NCBI GenBank assembly: GCA_949987565.1
Contig: OX465108.1
Span: 949,656-1,013,655 of the forward strand
Reading direction: 5' to 3'
Source: Luidia sarsii
Taxonomy: Eukaryota; Echinodermata; Asteroidea; Paxillosida; Luidiidae
Length of the DNA: 64,000 nucleotides
Under the pieces are notes generated by a model. That model ran no database searches. It saw only the letters and a list, made by a program, of their open reading frames with translations, and had not been told where the DNA came from. Position numbers and translations under genes: made by a program. Below are positions 54,931-64,000 of the stretch, in pieces; positions within the stretch are counted from its first letter, which is position 1; every line of letters begins with the position of its first letter.

Positions 54931-57900
54931 GTGAGCAAATTCACTTTCATTCTCTACCCTTTTACCTGTAAATATACTGTTATAACTCATTAAGTTGGAA
55001 TAATCTGGTTTTAAAATGCTTCCCCCAAATACGTCAGGTTAGTGTCAATCATTGGTTGACTACTGTGGTCTGCTAGGCTGGTGTAAACCATTAGTTGACT
55101 ACTGTGGTCTGCTAGGCTAGTGTCAACCATTAGTTGACTACTGTGGTCTGCTAGGCTAGTGTCAATCATTGGTTGACTACTGTGGTCTGCTAGGCTAGTG
55201 TCAACCATTAGTTGACTACTGTGGTCTGCTAGGCTGGTTGACTACTGTGGTCTGCTAGGCTGGTGTGAACCATTAGTTGACTACTGTGGTCTGCTAGGCT
55301 AGTGTCAATCATTGGTTGACTACTGTGGTCAGCTAGCCTGGTGTCAACCATTAGTTGACTACTGTGGTCTGCTAGTCTGGTTGACTACTGTGGTCTACTA
55401 GGCTATTGTCAACCATTAGTTGACTACTGTGGTCAGCTAGGCTAGTGTCAACCATTAGTTGACTACTGTGGTCTGCTGGGCTAGTGTCAACCATTAGTTG
55501 ACTACTGTGGTCTGCTAGGCTAGTGTCAACCATTAGTTGACTACTGTGGTCTGCTAGGCTGGTTGACTACTGTGGTCTTCTTGGCTAGTCTCAACCATTA
55601 GTTGACTACTGTGGTCAGCTAGGCTGGTTGACTACTGTGGTCTGCTAGGCTTGTGTGAACCATTGGTTGACTACTGTGGTCTGCTAGGCTAGTGTGAACC
55701 ATTGGTTGACTACTGTGGTCAGCTAGGCTGGTTGACTACTGTGGTCTGCTAGGCTAGTGTCAACCATTGGTTGACTACTGTGGTCTTCTTGGCTAGTGTC
55801 AACCATTGGTTGACTACTGTGGTCTTCTTGGCTAGTGTCAACCATTAGTTGACTACTGTGGTCTGCTAGGCTAGTGTCAACCATTAGTTGACTACTGTGG
55901 TCTGCTAGGCTAGTGTCAACCATTAGTTGACTACTGTGGTCTGCTAGGCTAGTGTCAACCATTGGTTGACTACTGTGGTCTTGACTACTAGGCTAGTGTC
56001 AACCATTAGTTGACTACTGTGGTCTGCTAGGCTAGTGTCAACCATTGGTTGACTGCTGTGGTCTGCTAGGCTAGTGTCAACCATTGGTTGACTACTGTGG
56101 TCTGTCAACGGTTAGTTGACTACTGTGATTGAGCGGAGCTGTGTGCATAGCCTCTATATAAGGTGCTTATAGGCTGCTCCATGTGACAGTATCCTTGTTG
56201 CGCTCAGGTCAGGAAGCTGTCTTGGTTTGTTGTGGTTAAGCGAACAGACCAAAGGTCGATGACTCCTCTGCTTCAAAATCACCATGTCCCTGTTTAATTT
56301 CGCTTCCTAACTACTGTATTATTTGCAGTGGTTTACAATTCTACCAGTGTGACCTGCGCCAGTCCAAACTATGGGGAATAGATTCATTTCACGTTAATTC
56401 CTACGCGGTTAAACAAGAACCTGCAGTGGCTGAATACCGGCTCACTGGGAGCTGCATGTAATTCAATGACGGGTTTGCGTCACTCGACGTAACAATTCTC
56501 AGTGCTCAGTGCTTTGCCCGATTGCCTGCTGGCAGCTCGGGCGGGATTCGAACCTGTGACTCCTGACCTGATCAGAGCTATAGTCGAGCTCGTGTGGCGT
56601 ATCTGAGTCTGTATAGCAGTGGGTTGCACAAAACAACATTTATTTATTAATTTATTTATTTCTTATTTATCCTGGGTTATCCATTCGGTGACAAAAAAGA
56701 GCTCACTGATCTCCCATGGATCCCAGCTCACAAAAACTAATGTATGAAAATATTTTTTTTATTAAAAACTACAGTATAAAAACTTTTAAGAGTTCAAATT
56801 AAAATTACATTAGGTTATAAAAAAACACCATAAGAAAACCATATAAAAAGAACATGAAACAAAAATTACTATCACAATCTTTACAAGAATTACGTAAAAT
56901 ACAATTTTTTTAGCTCCTTGACGAAGCTATTCAAACTTGTTTGATTCAGGGATTTTATATGAGGCGGTAAACTATTCCAGGTTTGGAATGCCTTAACTAA
57001 GAAGCTACTTCATCATGTCCAAAAGCTCTTGTGAAGTAGTTGCTATGAAGGCTTATGAACCCTACTCAACTGCTCTACTACCTTGAGTGCTATGTTTAAA
57101 GTGTCATAATTTATCACTTGAATTCACCATACGACCTCCATCATCTCAGTGGTTAAGACGTCTGCACTATAGAAAGCTAGAGTCGCGGGTTCGAATCCCA
57201 TCCCAGCTGCCTTGTTTTTTTCTCAGAAGGCAGTCGGTCAAAGTGCTGAGCATACAGCGTTAATTACACGTCGGATAACCAGTATGTGAATGTGCAGAGG
57301 AGGAGACCATGAGTCATCTCCTGAAATGACCACTTCTTCCCGATCCCTGTACCCAAGCTGACCTTACTACACTCACCAAATGGGGTTGCCTGCGTCCAGT
57401 ATTTGTAAGGCCGATTTAATTGTGACCCGGCACAGCATAATGAAGAATAACCCATTTTTTGACATTTTGAGATTTTCTAATGATGTGAAGGAATATACCA
57501 TTAGCTTTCAAATGATATCAAAATATAATATCCTCTAATATTTAAAATTTCCAAAAATACAAAAAAAAGAAAATGCATTTGTAATCGATTTGTTAAGATA
57601 CTTTAACTTCAGGCGTTGTTTACTCAAAAAGTGTTTTGGTGGGATATTCCTCATATCGTTGTGCCGGGTCACAATTGAGAAGGGGACTTGAGAAGAAGAA
57701 ACATCTCGGCTAGGGCAACCCCTTGTTGTTATTCATGAGTTAGACTAAGACCACTATCTTGACCCATTGCAGATGTCGCACTCGACATCGGCGATGAGTT
57801 CGAGATGCTGATGAACGGGGACCCGGGCCGTACGGGTGAGCGGTCCCGACGGGCGAGCGGCCGAGGCGCTGCCTTGGAGAGCTCCGACTGCGACACGGTC

Positions 57901-60900
57901 CGAGACCTGCCCAGCGACATACGCGATGAGGTCAATCTAGACGCCTTCTACCAGAAGTACACGCACGCCTACGGCATCCCGATCCTCTCCTCCGACGTGG
58001 CCCTGGACGATGCCCTGAAGCGAGCCTGCTACCTGGTGCGGTTCCTCCTCGCCGACCGGGAGGACCTCCGCAACTCCATGTTCGACCGGTTCGGACGAGT
58101 GGGCGTCATCGGGCAGAGCGAGCAGACCACGGACATCCCCGAGCACAGCTACCTGCCCGACTGGTGGAACGACCGGGCCCGAGGGCTGGGTGGCACCCCC
58201 ACCCGTCCCGTCACCACGGACGGCGAGGAGAACATCCTGTGCGAGGACTACACCATAGACCGTTGGGACGAGGAGGACGTCCTGCTGCACGAGTTCGCCC
58301 ACGCCATCCATCTCATCGGGTTGGATCAGGCCGACCCCACCTTCAACACTCGCCTGGTGGACATCTGGAACCAGGCCAAGGCGGACGGCCTTTGGACCAG
58401 CACCTACGCCATCACCAACCACCGCGAGTACTGGGCCGAGGGCGTGCAAAGCTTCTTCAACGTCAACACGTGTCGGGATTTCACCGACAACATCCACAAC
58501 CACGTGTGCACTCAGGCCATTCTGGAGGGCTACGACCCGCGCCTCTTTGATCTCATCCTGGAGGTCTTTCCCTGCAACAACACAATCGTCGATCGCTGCG
58601 AGAATCAAGGTAAGCGCGAGCCGTTTTTTCGTAATAAGAATGATCCACAGAACATCTTGCAATCTGCTGACTGGCTGACAATTTAGAACGACGATCTTGC
58701 GTGGCCTGACGTTTCGATCCTAGCTGACCCTTTTTCTGTTTCGAAAAGCTTTGAGAAAGCTCCTGGTAGGATTTGAAAGGTCAGGCTTTGCAGTTAGTTT
58801 GCTAGTTATTTTTCTGATTCCCCCTTGAAACCCTACAGTACATTATTCAACCTAAAGTCAATCTCTAAAAAAAGAAAGGGGAAAAGGGAGAACGGTTCAT
58901 TCAGTCATTTGTTGTCTTGGTCTAGCTGCTGTAGATTCGAACATTGCAGCGGTTTGTTTTGCCGCTGTCGATCACAGAGGCTGGCTGTCCGGTAGTCTGT
59001 GACAGTCTTGCGTTCTGGAAAAGCCAGCCACTGTATCCATCGAAGTTGTCATGGACTCTGCTGAACGAACAAACATATCCCCCTGTTTAACCATGCACAC
59101 CGGGTAATAGGATCTTGAACGCCTGAATTCTTGCGCACAACTAGGTATCATATACCTATACAGGCACCGCCACACAAAGAGGCCATTAATTAGCACAACC
59201 GGGTTCCCAGACAGCAGTTTCTCGTGCATGTGTATGTTCATTTTACCTGTTTGTTGTAGGGTTGTGCAACTTACACGACTAATAACACGACTAATGACAC
59301 GACCAATGACACGACCAATGGCAAGACCAATGACACGACTAATAACACGACTAATAACACGACTAATGACACGACCAATGACACGACCAACGACACGGCC
59401 AATGACACGACCAATGGCACGACCAATGATACGACCAATGGCAAGACCAATGACAAGACTAATAACACGACTTATAACACGACTAATGACACGACCAATG
59501 ACACAACCAACGACACGGCCAATGACACGACCAATGGCACGACCAATGATACGACCAGGCACTACCAATGGCACGACCAATGATACGACCAGGCACGACC
59601 AATGGCACGACCAATAGCACAACCAATGGCAAGACCAATGGCAAGACCAATGATTGGGCTAATGACACGACTAATAATACAACTAATGACACGTCCAATG
59701 GCACGACCAATGGCACGACCAATGACACGACCAGTGGCACGACCAATGGCACGACCAATGGCACGACCAATGGCACGACTATCTGTACCGCTCCCAACGG
59801 TATACTCGAAGCTCTCTGCAGAATTTCCAATAAAATCGCGCATCGAAAACGCTCTGAAATAAGTGAAATGTGGAGATAATGCCACCGGTGACAACCCAGA
59901 CTTTGACTGTGGGCAAATACAAACAACTTCTTGTCTGCCTCCTCCCCCCCCCAGCTAGCTCGAAGGTTCTTGCACACTCATCGATCTTGAAGCCTTGGCC
60001 CCTGAGTCTAGGATAATATTATGGGTGCAGCACTGGTTGGGTGTAGTGTAGCGACACGATAAGACAAAATGACTCCCCAACTCCCAGAGAAGGTCCTTAC
60101 GTTTCAATTCCTGAAGAACCATTCACAAAGACCGGCTCTTCTTCCCCGGCTCTAACCCTGGGAGCACTGGGCTATTTCACTCCTAGGAAATACTGGGGAG
60201 GGGATGACCTCGTGGCCCCCTATTGATCTCAGAAACCGGGAAGGTCCGATCAACTTGAAAATCCGCGTGCATATAGATTTCCATGTGCTGAATCTAATTG
60301 CATGATTCATTTAGATTTACATTTTTATACAAATATATGCAAAATATAATATTTTTGGAATCAGAGTGATATACAAAAATGTTTGTAAAAACTGCTTACT
60401 GACTAAAATTACCAAAAAGCAAATCTCAAAATTTAGTTGGCCTGACGTTTCGATCCTAGCAGGACCTTTCTCAAAGAAAGGTCCTGCTAGGATCGAAACG
60501 TCAGGCCCACTAAATTTTGGAATTTTTAAGCTAATTAACTAATCCTTATGAATATTTCACAAATATTTGCGATTTTTCACAATTTTAACGTAAATAAAGT
60601 ATAAACACATTAAGAAACTGTGTCAAAATTAGGGTAATGTTTCCCAGGTGATACATTATTCAGTTCTGATTTAATTTTATGGGTACAGCTAAAACAAAAA
60701 CTGTACTTCCCCGTCTCAACAACAAAAACAACATTAACGTGCTTGTGTTTCCATTGCTTATTAGATTTGTATTCGTGTCATTTAAGTCAGAAAGCAGTTT
60801 ACAAGAATTTTTTATTTGTTACAATTGCAGCTAATATTGACACTCGGGTGTTGCGGATGAATTGTGACGTGAATGCCACCACGGCGGTAAGCGTGACCGG

Positions 60901-61504
60901 CGATGGCAGCGAGACCACTGTGACTGACACGTCCTGTAAGTACCCCCTGCCCCACGGTCTCAGACCCATCCATCCCATGCCTCGTCACCACACACCACGA
61001 TTTCATGAAGCCCTATACAACATTGGTAAAGGTCAAATTATTGCCACAGTTAAACTGTGCGTTAAACCGTTAAACATTACCAAAACAGAAACCCTGCTAA
61101 GGTTTTAGCTGAAATGGTAATCTGAGAAAGTAGAAAAAGGCAAAAAACCGTCACGGTTTACGCACCATTCTGTAGTGTAAGAAATAGTTTTTTACTTGCG
61201 AGAAATACATTTAAAATTAAGAGAACTAGAAAATCAAAGGTCTATATTACAATAGAACTCTAACAAAATTAGCCAAGATGATTTGACTAGAACGGGACTT
61301 TCTTTTTTTCTGAAAACCTAACAATACTTTATTTGATTTTGATTTTTAAATCCCTTCCCTTCTCTCTGCCTTTCTCTTTCTCTACCAGCCAATGTGACCG
61401 ACGTCACTGAGAGTCGCGCATCCACATCGCTTACCAGTAAGTGCCCCGATCTCAGACCGATCGAAGACCGATCGATTCGTTATTTGACCCCCAAATAACA
61501 ACAA

Positions 61505-61596
<92 letters not shown>

Positions 61597-61619
61597 TCAG
61601 CAACAGCAACAGCAACATC

Positions 61620-61660
<41 letters not shown>

Positions 61661-61739
61661 AAACAACAACAAACGACAACAACAACGACAACAAACGACA
61701 ACAACAACGACAAAAACAACAATAACATCAACAACAATG

Positions 61740-61773
<34 letters not shown>

Positions 61774-63404
61774 CGAAAAAACAAAAACAACGACAACAAC
61801 ACCAACGACAACGACAACAACAACAACAATAACAACATCATCAACAACAACAACACCAACAACAACAACACCAACAACAACAACAACAACAACAAAACAA
61901 CAAAACAACGACAACAACGACAACAACAACAATAACAACAACAACAACAGGTAGTGCGACTCTGAGGAGAACCGGCAACTCAACGTTTGGGCCAGTGTGT
62001 GCTCTGCCCGTCGTCAGGAGACTGAATCTCCTGACGACGGGACGGGATGCGCTCCTCCTGTCCGAAACGTTGATTGAGTGACTCTCCTCAGAGCCGCACT
62101 GCATCTCGAGAGAGATGACTTCCATGGTGCCAAGCACAAATACGTTTACATCAAATGAAATGTTTGTATTGCACTGAAGTGGACGAGTGTATTCTGCAGA
62201 GATGGCCTCGTTAAGCGTGTGTTGACTGTGTTCGTTCGTGAACCGACTGTCTCCCAAGCTTCGCTCAGATCACTCAACCGGGAAAGGGAATCTGCGTGGA
62301 TTACTGACAGTATTGCACGCCACTGTCAGAGAATACTAGACATCTATTGTCTAAAAGAATATCAGATCATGCCTGAAACACAACAGTTAGTCCCCTCGAA
62401 GACCAAGTACACTCACCCAAATAGTACACTAACCCAGACGAGTGCAAACCAATCCATATAATCCCTTCTGATTCTCAAAGACCTAGAATTAGAGAAAGGT
62501 ACATGTATACGTTAGCGATCATAGGGAAATTTAACTGACAAGATAAAAAAAAATAGAAAAAAATAGAAAAATCGATAAACAACCTACTTGTGTTTCGACT
62601 TTGGTTACTGTCGAATAGTTTTGAATGGAGCATAGCCTGGAGGTATGTTTAGGAGGTTTTATCGTCCCGATTCTCTAAAAAAAACAGGAGGTCCAAATCT
62701 GATATGAACCCCCCCCCCCATCCTGGGTATGGACGCAGAATAGAACTCCTCGCTTTGACGCTCATTCAGGCGATTCGTGCACACTTCAAAAGTCTGCAGG
62801 TTCCCTGGCTCAGACACTTCCCCCGCGGATAAAGTGGGTCAGAGGGTCTACATAAATCATCCTTTTTATCATTATCCTCGATATTTTCTGTATCAAAACC
62901 ATAATACAAAGAGAAGGAGAGGGAGAGAGACGGAGAGAGTGGGAGGAATAGAGAGAGAGGGAGAGAGATGGAGAGAGGGGGAGAGAGAGGTAGAGAGAGA
63001 GGGGGGAGAGAGGAAGACAGAGAGAGAGAGGGAGAGGAAGAGAGAGGAGAGAGAGGGAGAGAGAGGATAGAGCGAGGGAAAGAGAGGGAGAGAGGAAGAT
63101 AGAGAGAGGGAGAGGAAGAGAGGAAAGAGAGGGAGAGAAAGAGAGAGGGGAGGGAGAGAGAGGAGGAGAGAGAGAGGGAAAGAGAGAAAGAGAGAGGAGG
63201 AGAGACAGGGAGAGAGAGGGAGAGGGGGAGAAAGAGATAGAGAGGTAGAGAGGGAGAGATGAGAGAGGGGAGAGGGGGAGAGAGGGGGGAGAGGAGAGAA
63301 TGATCACGGTTTCTTTCCTTGCTCTCTTTCTAGATGGAGGACAATTGGCGTCCCTGCCCTTTCTGGTTGTTGTGATTCTACTGCTCAGCAGGGTCGACTT
63401 GTAA
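54834..63404 (+). CDS. Secreted, predicted GPI-anchored zinc metallopeptidase-like protein (spliced span)
   Basis: Predicted 385 aa from exons 54834-54930, 57773-58609, 60831-60935, 61389-61436 and 63334-63404; every intron is phase 1. Residues 1-~23 are a signal peptide (LSLLLLACLALSAFHAG). Residues ~33-312 form one domain with the zinc-binding helix LLHEFAHAIH (H205, E206, H209) and, 42 residues later, REYWAE (E251 or E255 as likely third ligand), the layout of a gluzincin. TTDIPEHSYL, NDRARGLGGTP and GEENILCEDY precede the helix. A Thr/Ser-rich linker with sequons follows. The C-terminus NGGQLASLPFLVVVILLLSR-VDL is a small-residue site plus hydrophobic tail typical of GPI attachment. The Y-A-x-T-N-x-x-E-[YF] box recalls MtfA-like (M90) peptidases, and I recall similar proteins in fungi and bacteria. 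The family assignment and substrate are unknown. Confidence 0.85.
55020..56130. repeat. 39-bp minisatellite with internal hairpin, intron 1 of metallopeptidase gene
   Basis: About 30 units of GTTGACTACTGTGGTCTGCT with AGGCTAGTGTCAACCATTA. Shorter ~26-bp variants lack the AGTGTCAACCATTA part. Each full unit contains GTCAAC-CATTA-GTTGAC, a 6-bp inverted repeat. Confidence 0.95.
56490..56580 (-). mobile_element. S2 tRNA-derived SINE fragment
   Basis: Minus strand: AGTCACAGGTTCGAATCCCG, then CCCGAGCTGCCAGCAGGCAA and TCGGGCAAAGCACTGAG. B box intact; A box not clear. Confidence 0.65.
56640..57035 (-). pseudogene. LINE 3' fragment (reverse transcriptase C-terminus and 3' UTR)
   Basis: The minus strand encodes FQTWNSLPPHIKSLNQTSLN followed by SFVKELKKLYF, the same WNSLPxxIK...F+ box that ends many LINE ORF2 proteins. 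The 3' UTR carries GGGAGATCAGTGAGCTCTTT and GATAACCCAGGATAAATAAG, ending in an (AAAT)n-type tail. A different subfamily from the copy at 52700. Confidence 0.75.
57125..57275 (+). mobile_element. S2 tRNA-derived SINE
   Basis: CATCTCAGTGGTTAAGACGT (A box), GAGTCGCGGGTTCGAATCCC (B box), then the S2 body GGCAGTCGGTCAAAGTGCTG. Confidence 0.75.
57773..58609 (+). CDS. Metallopeptidase exon 2 (entire catalytic domain)
   Basis: Acceptor GACCCATTGCAG, donor CAAG|GTAAGC, phase 1 both ends. Its 837 nt are much more GC-rich than the flanking introns and contain the complete zinc-peptidase-like domain: VNLDAFYQKYTHAYGIPILS, TTDIPEHSYLPDWW, HEFAHAIHLIG, YAITNHREYWAEGVQSFF. In the sialyltransferases here a domain of this size is cut into seven exons, so the absence of introns is notable. 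Confidence 0.95.
58700..58800 (+). mobile_element. Family A diverged head (intron 2)
   Basis: GGCCTGACGTTTCGATCCTA and the inverted arm GAGAAAGCTCCTGGTAGGAT, 90 bases after the donor of exon 2. Confidence 0.6.
59270..59792. repeat. 12-bp minisatellite (ACGACCAATGAC), intron 2
   Basis: About 42 units of ACGACCAATGRC and ACGACTAATAAC. One plus-strand frame reads continuous Asn-x-Thr-Thr (sequons) over most of its length, with a splice-acceptor-like TTTACCTGTTTGTTGTAG just before it. The frame is out of phase with exon 2 and shifts near 59560, so I treat it as intronic. Confidence 0.9.
60353..60523 (-). mobile_element. Family A retroposon, inverted orientation, full copy
   Basis: Tail first (complement of GCAGTTTTTACAAACATTTT and GTATATCACTC), then both head arms (GGCCTGACGTTTCGATCCTA / AGGATCGAAACGTCAGGCCC) almost touching, so the hairpin loop is only a few bases. 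TTTTGGAAT at 60353-60361 and 60515-60523 is the likely 9-bp target duplication. Confidence 0.82.
60831..60935 (+). CDS. Metallopeptidase exon 3
   Basis: Acceptor TTACAATTGCAG, donor TCCT|GTAAGT, phase 1 both ends. Encodes ANIDTRVLRMNCDVNATTAV and SVTGDGSETTVTDTS, the start of the Thr-rich linker, with sequon N-A-T. Confidence 0.88.
61010..61215. mobile_element. Family C element, truncated
   Basis: AAGCCCTATACAACATTGGT with AAAGGTCAAATTATTGCCAC matches the left part of the copies at 41618 and 47594. The right end and TTAA flanks are missing. Confidence 0.7.
61389..61436 (+). CDS. Metallopeptidase exon 4
   Basis: Acceptor TTTCTCTACCAG, donor CCA|GTAAGT, phase 1 both ends, 48 nt. Encodes NVTDVTESRASTSLT: Ser/Thr-rich with one sequon. 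Small but with strong splice sites on both sides. Confidence 0.82.
61497..61952. repeat. (CAACAG)n and (CAA)n arrays, intron 4
   Basis: The first ~120 bases are CAACAG hexamers, then CAA with GAC/ACC interruptions to ~61950. Spurious long frames arise on both strands. Confidence 0.96.
61955..62150. mobile_element. Family B element with two head-to-head hammerhead-like cores
   Basis: Left unit (61976-62022, minus strand): CTGACGA...GGCCCAAACGTTGAG (GAAAC mutated to CAAAC). Right unit (62027-62078, plus strand): CTCCTGACGACGGGAC...GTCCGAAACGTTGATTGAG. Outer arms GCGACTCTGAGGAGAACCGG and CTCTCCTCAGAGCCGCAC pair. Confidence 0.78.
62027..62078 (+). ncRNA. Hammerhead-ribozyme-like motif (family B)
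   Basis: CTGACGA, then C, stem II GGAC...GTCC, then GAAAC-GT-T-GA. The intact core and compensating stem II changes match the motifs at 15079 and 47276. Confidence 0.45.
62151..62900. other. Intron 4, no recognised feature
   Basis: Nothing recognised beyond A- and C-homopolymer tracts. Confidence 0.4.
62905..63298. repeat. (GA)n-type purine array, intron 4
   Basis: About 390 bases of GAGAGA with GGGA and GGAA variants on the plus strand. It ends 36 bases before exon 5. The T-rich tract TTTCTTTCCTTGCTCTCTTT after it serves as the polypyrimidine tract. Confidence 0.96.
63334..63404 (+). CDS. Metallopeptidase exon 5 (GPI signal, stop)
   Basis: Acceptor GCTCTCTTTCTAG, phase 1, ending TAA. Encodes NGGQLASLPFLVVVILLLSR and VDL. 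Small residues (S-L-T-N-G-G) at the exon junction are the likely GPI attachment site, followed by a hydrophobic stretch and no cytoplasmic tail. Confidence 0.9.
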
Positions 63405-63589
63405 TGACTCATGCCAGGATGCATGACAGCGGAGCTACCCCCATCAGCGCACGGCTGCGATTCCAATGGCAAGATGAAACAAGGTTTCGAAACACTCACA
63501 CAAAACATCCACAAAGCAAGCAGACAAACAGGCAACAAGCAACCAACACAGCACAAACAGACAATTCCTGGTGAAACATTTTTCTTCTA

Positions 63590-63910
63590 CTTTCAGGCAA
63601 GCAAACAAACAAGTATGCCTGCAAGCAAAAAAGCAAGCACGCATGCAAGCAAACAAGCAAGTATGCATGCAAGCAAGCAAACAAGCTATTATGCATGCAA
63701 ACAAGTATACATGCAAGTTATTCTGCATGTAAACAAGTATACATGAAAGCAAGTAAGCAAGCAAGAATGCAAGCAAACATGCAATCAAGCAGGCAAGCAC
63801 GCAAGCAAGCATACAAGCAAGCATGCATGCAAACAAGCAAACAAGCAGGCAAGCACGCAAGCAAGCAAACAAGCAAGCATGCATGCAAACAAGCAAGCAA
63901 GCACAATAAC
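63590..63910. repeat. (GCAA)n tetranucleotide array, 3' flank of metallopeptidase gene
   Basis: About 80 units of AAGC/AAAC with ATGC interruptions, probably in or just after the 3' UTR. No AATAAA was seen before the window ends. Confidence 0.95.
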
Positions 63911-64000
63911 CCAACAAGCACAAACAACCAATTAATTATGTTTTCTTTGCTTTTTGTTTTACAATAACTACACAGATAATTCTATGTCATTTTAATCGTA

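Noticed and set aside
55020..56130. CRISPR-like regular repeat array
   Set aside because: No unique spacers: the whole unit repeats, lengths vary, and the host is an animal genome.
57937..58662. 241-codon minus-strand frame
   Set aside because: Antisense shadow of metallopeptidase exon 2, caused by its high GC content; no domain of its own.
59228..59879. Asn/Thr-rich glycosylated domain as part of the metallopeptidase
   Set aside because: Out of phase with exon 2, frame broken near 59560, and exon 2 joins perfectly in phase to 60831.
61382..61983. Poly-Leu, poly-Val and Ala-Thr frames
   Set aside because: (CAACAG)n and (CAA)n repeats; only the 48-nt exon at 61389-61436 is supported by splice sites and phase.

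Overview
The window is animal genomic DNA. It has small exons separated by long repeat-filled introns, type II Golgi glycosyltransferase genes, tRNA-derived SINEs, non-LTR retrotransposon tails, foldback elements and many micro/minisatellites. The sialyltransferase type, plus frequent tracts such as TAGGCCTA and ACATGTACATGT, suggest a marine invertebrate deuterostome (echinoderm more likely than amphioxus). That placement is an inference.

Four genes could be reconstructed by joining exons by hand; every junction is phase-consistent and uses GT/AG. Three are paralogous GT29 sialyltransferases of the ST6GalNAc I/II type: gene 1 (+, 4817-22929, 456 aa), gene 2 (-, 27548-34128, 423 aa) and gene 3 (-, 36378-42283, 582 aa). 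All have ten coding exons with the same phases; exons 4, 9 and 10 are 169, 91 and 168 nt in every copy. Each has a short cytoplasmic tail, one signal-anchor, a variable stem and a catalytic domain with motifs L, S, III and VS. Genes 1 and 2 converge; genes 2 and 3 are head-to-tail. They probably arose by local duplication, with the stem exon diverging fastest. They would sialylate GalNAc-type O-glycans in the Golgi.

The fourth gene (+, 54834-63404, 385 aa, five coding exons, all introns phase 1) encodes a secreted, predicted GPI-anchored zinc metallopeptidase-like protein (HEFAH ... REYWAE). Its whole catalytic domain lies in one 837-nt exon.

The rest is mobile and repetitive DNA. Three groups stand out. 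(A) A short retroposon with an inverted-repeat head; four copies have clear 12-14 bp target-site duplications. (B) A foldback family. Both A and B carry a hammerhead-ribozyme-like core of the kind known from Penelope-like elements. (C) A TTAA-flanked foldback element. Several repeats sit in telling places: a minisatellite built from copies of the 5' splice site of gene 2 exon 5, (CCTGC)n arrays on both sides of the last two exons of gene 1, and a foldback insertion whose 9-bp duplication spans the stop codon of gene 3. From about 42.7 to 54.7 kb I found no convincing gene, only one possible orphan exon (46198-46502, -).
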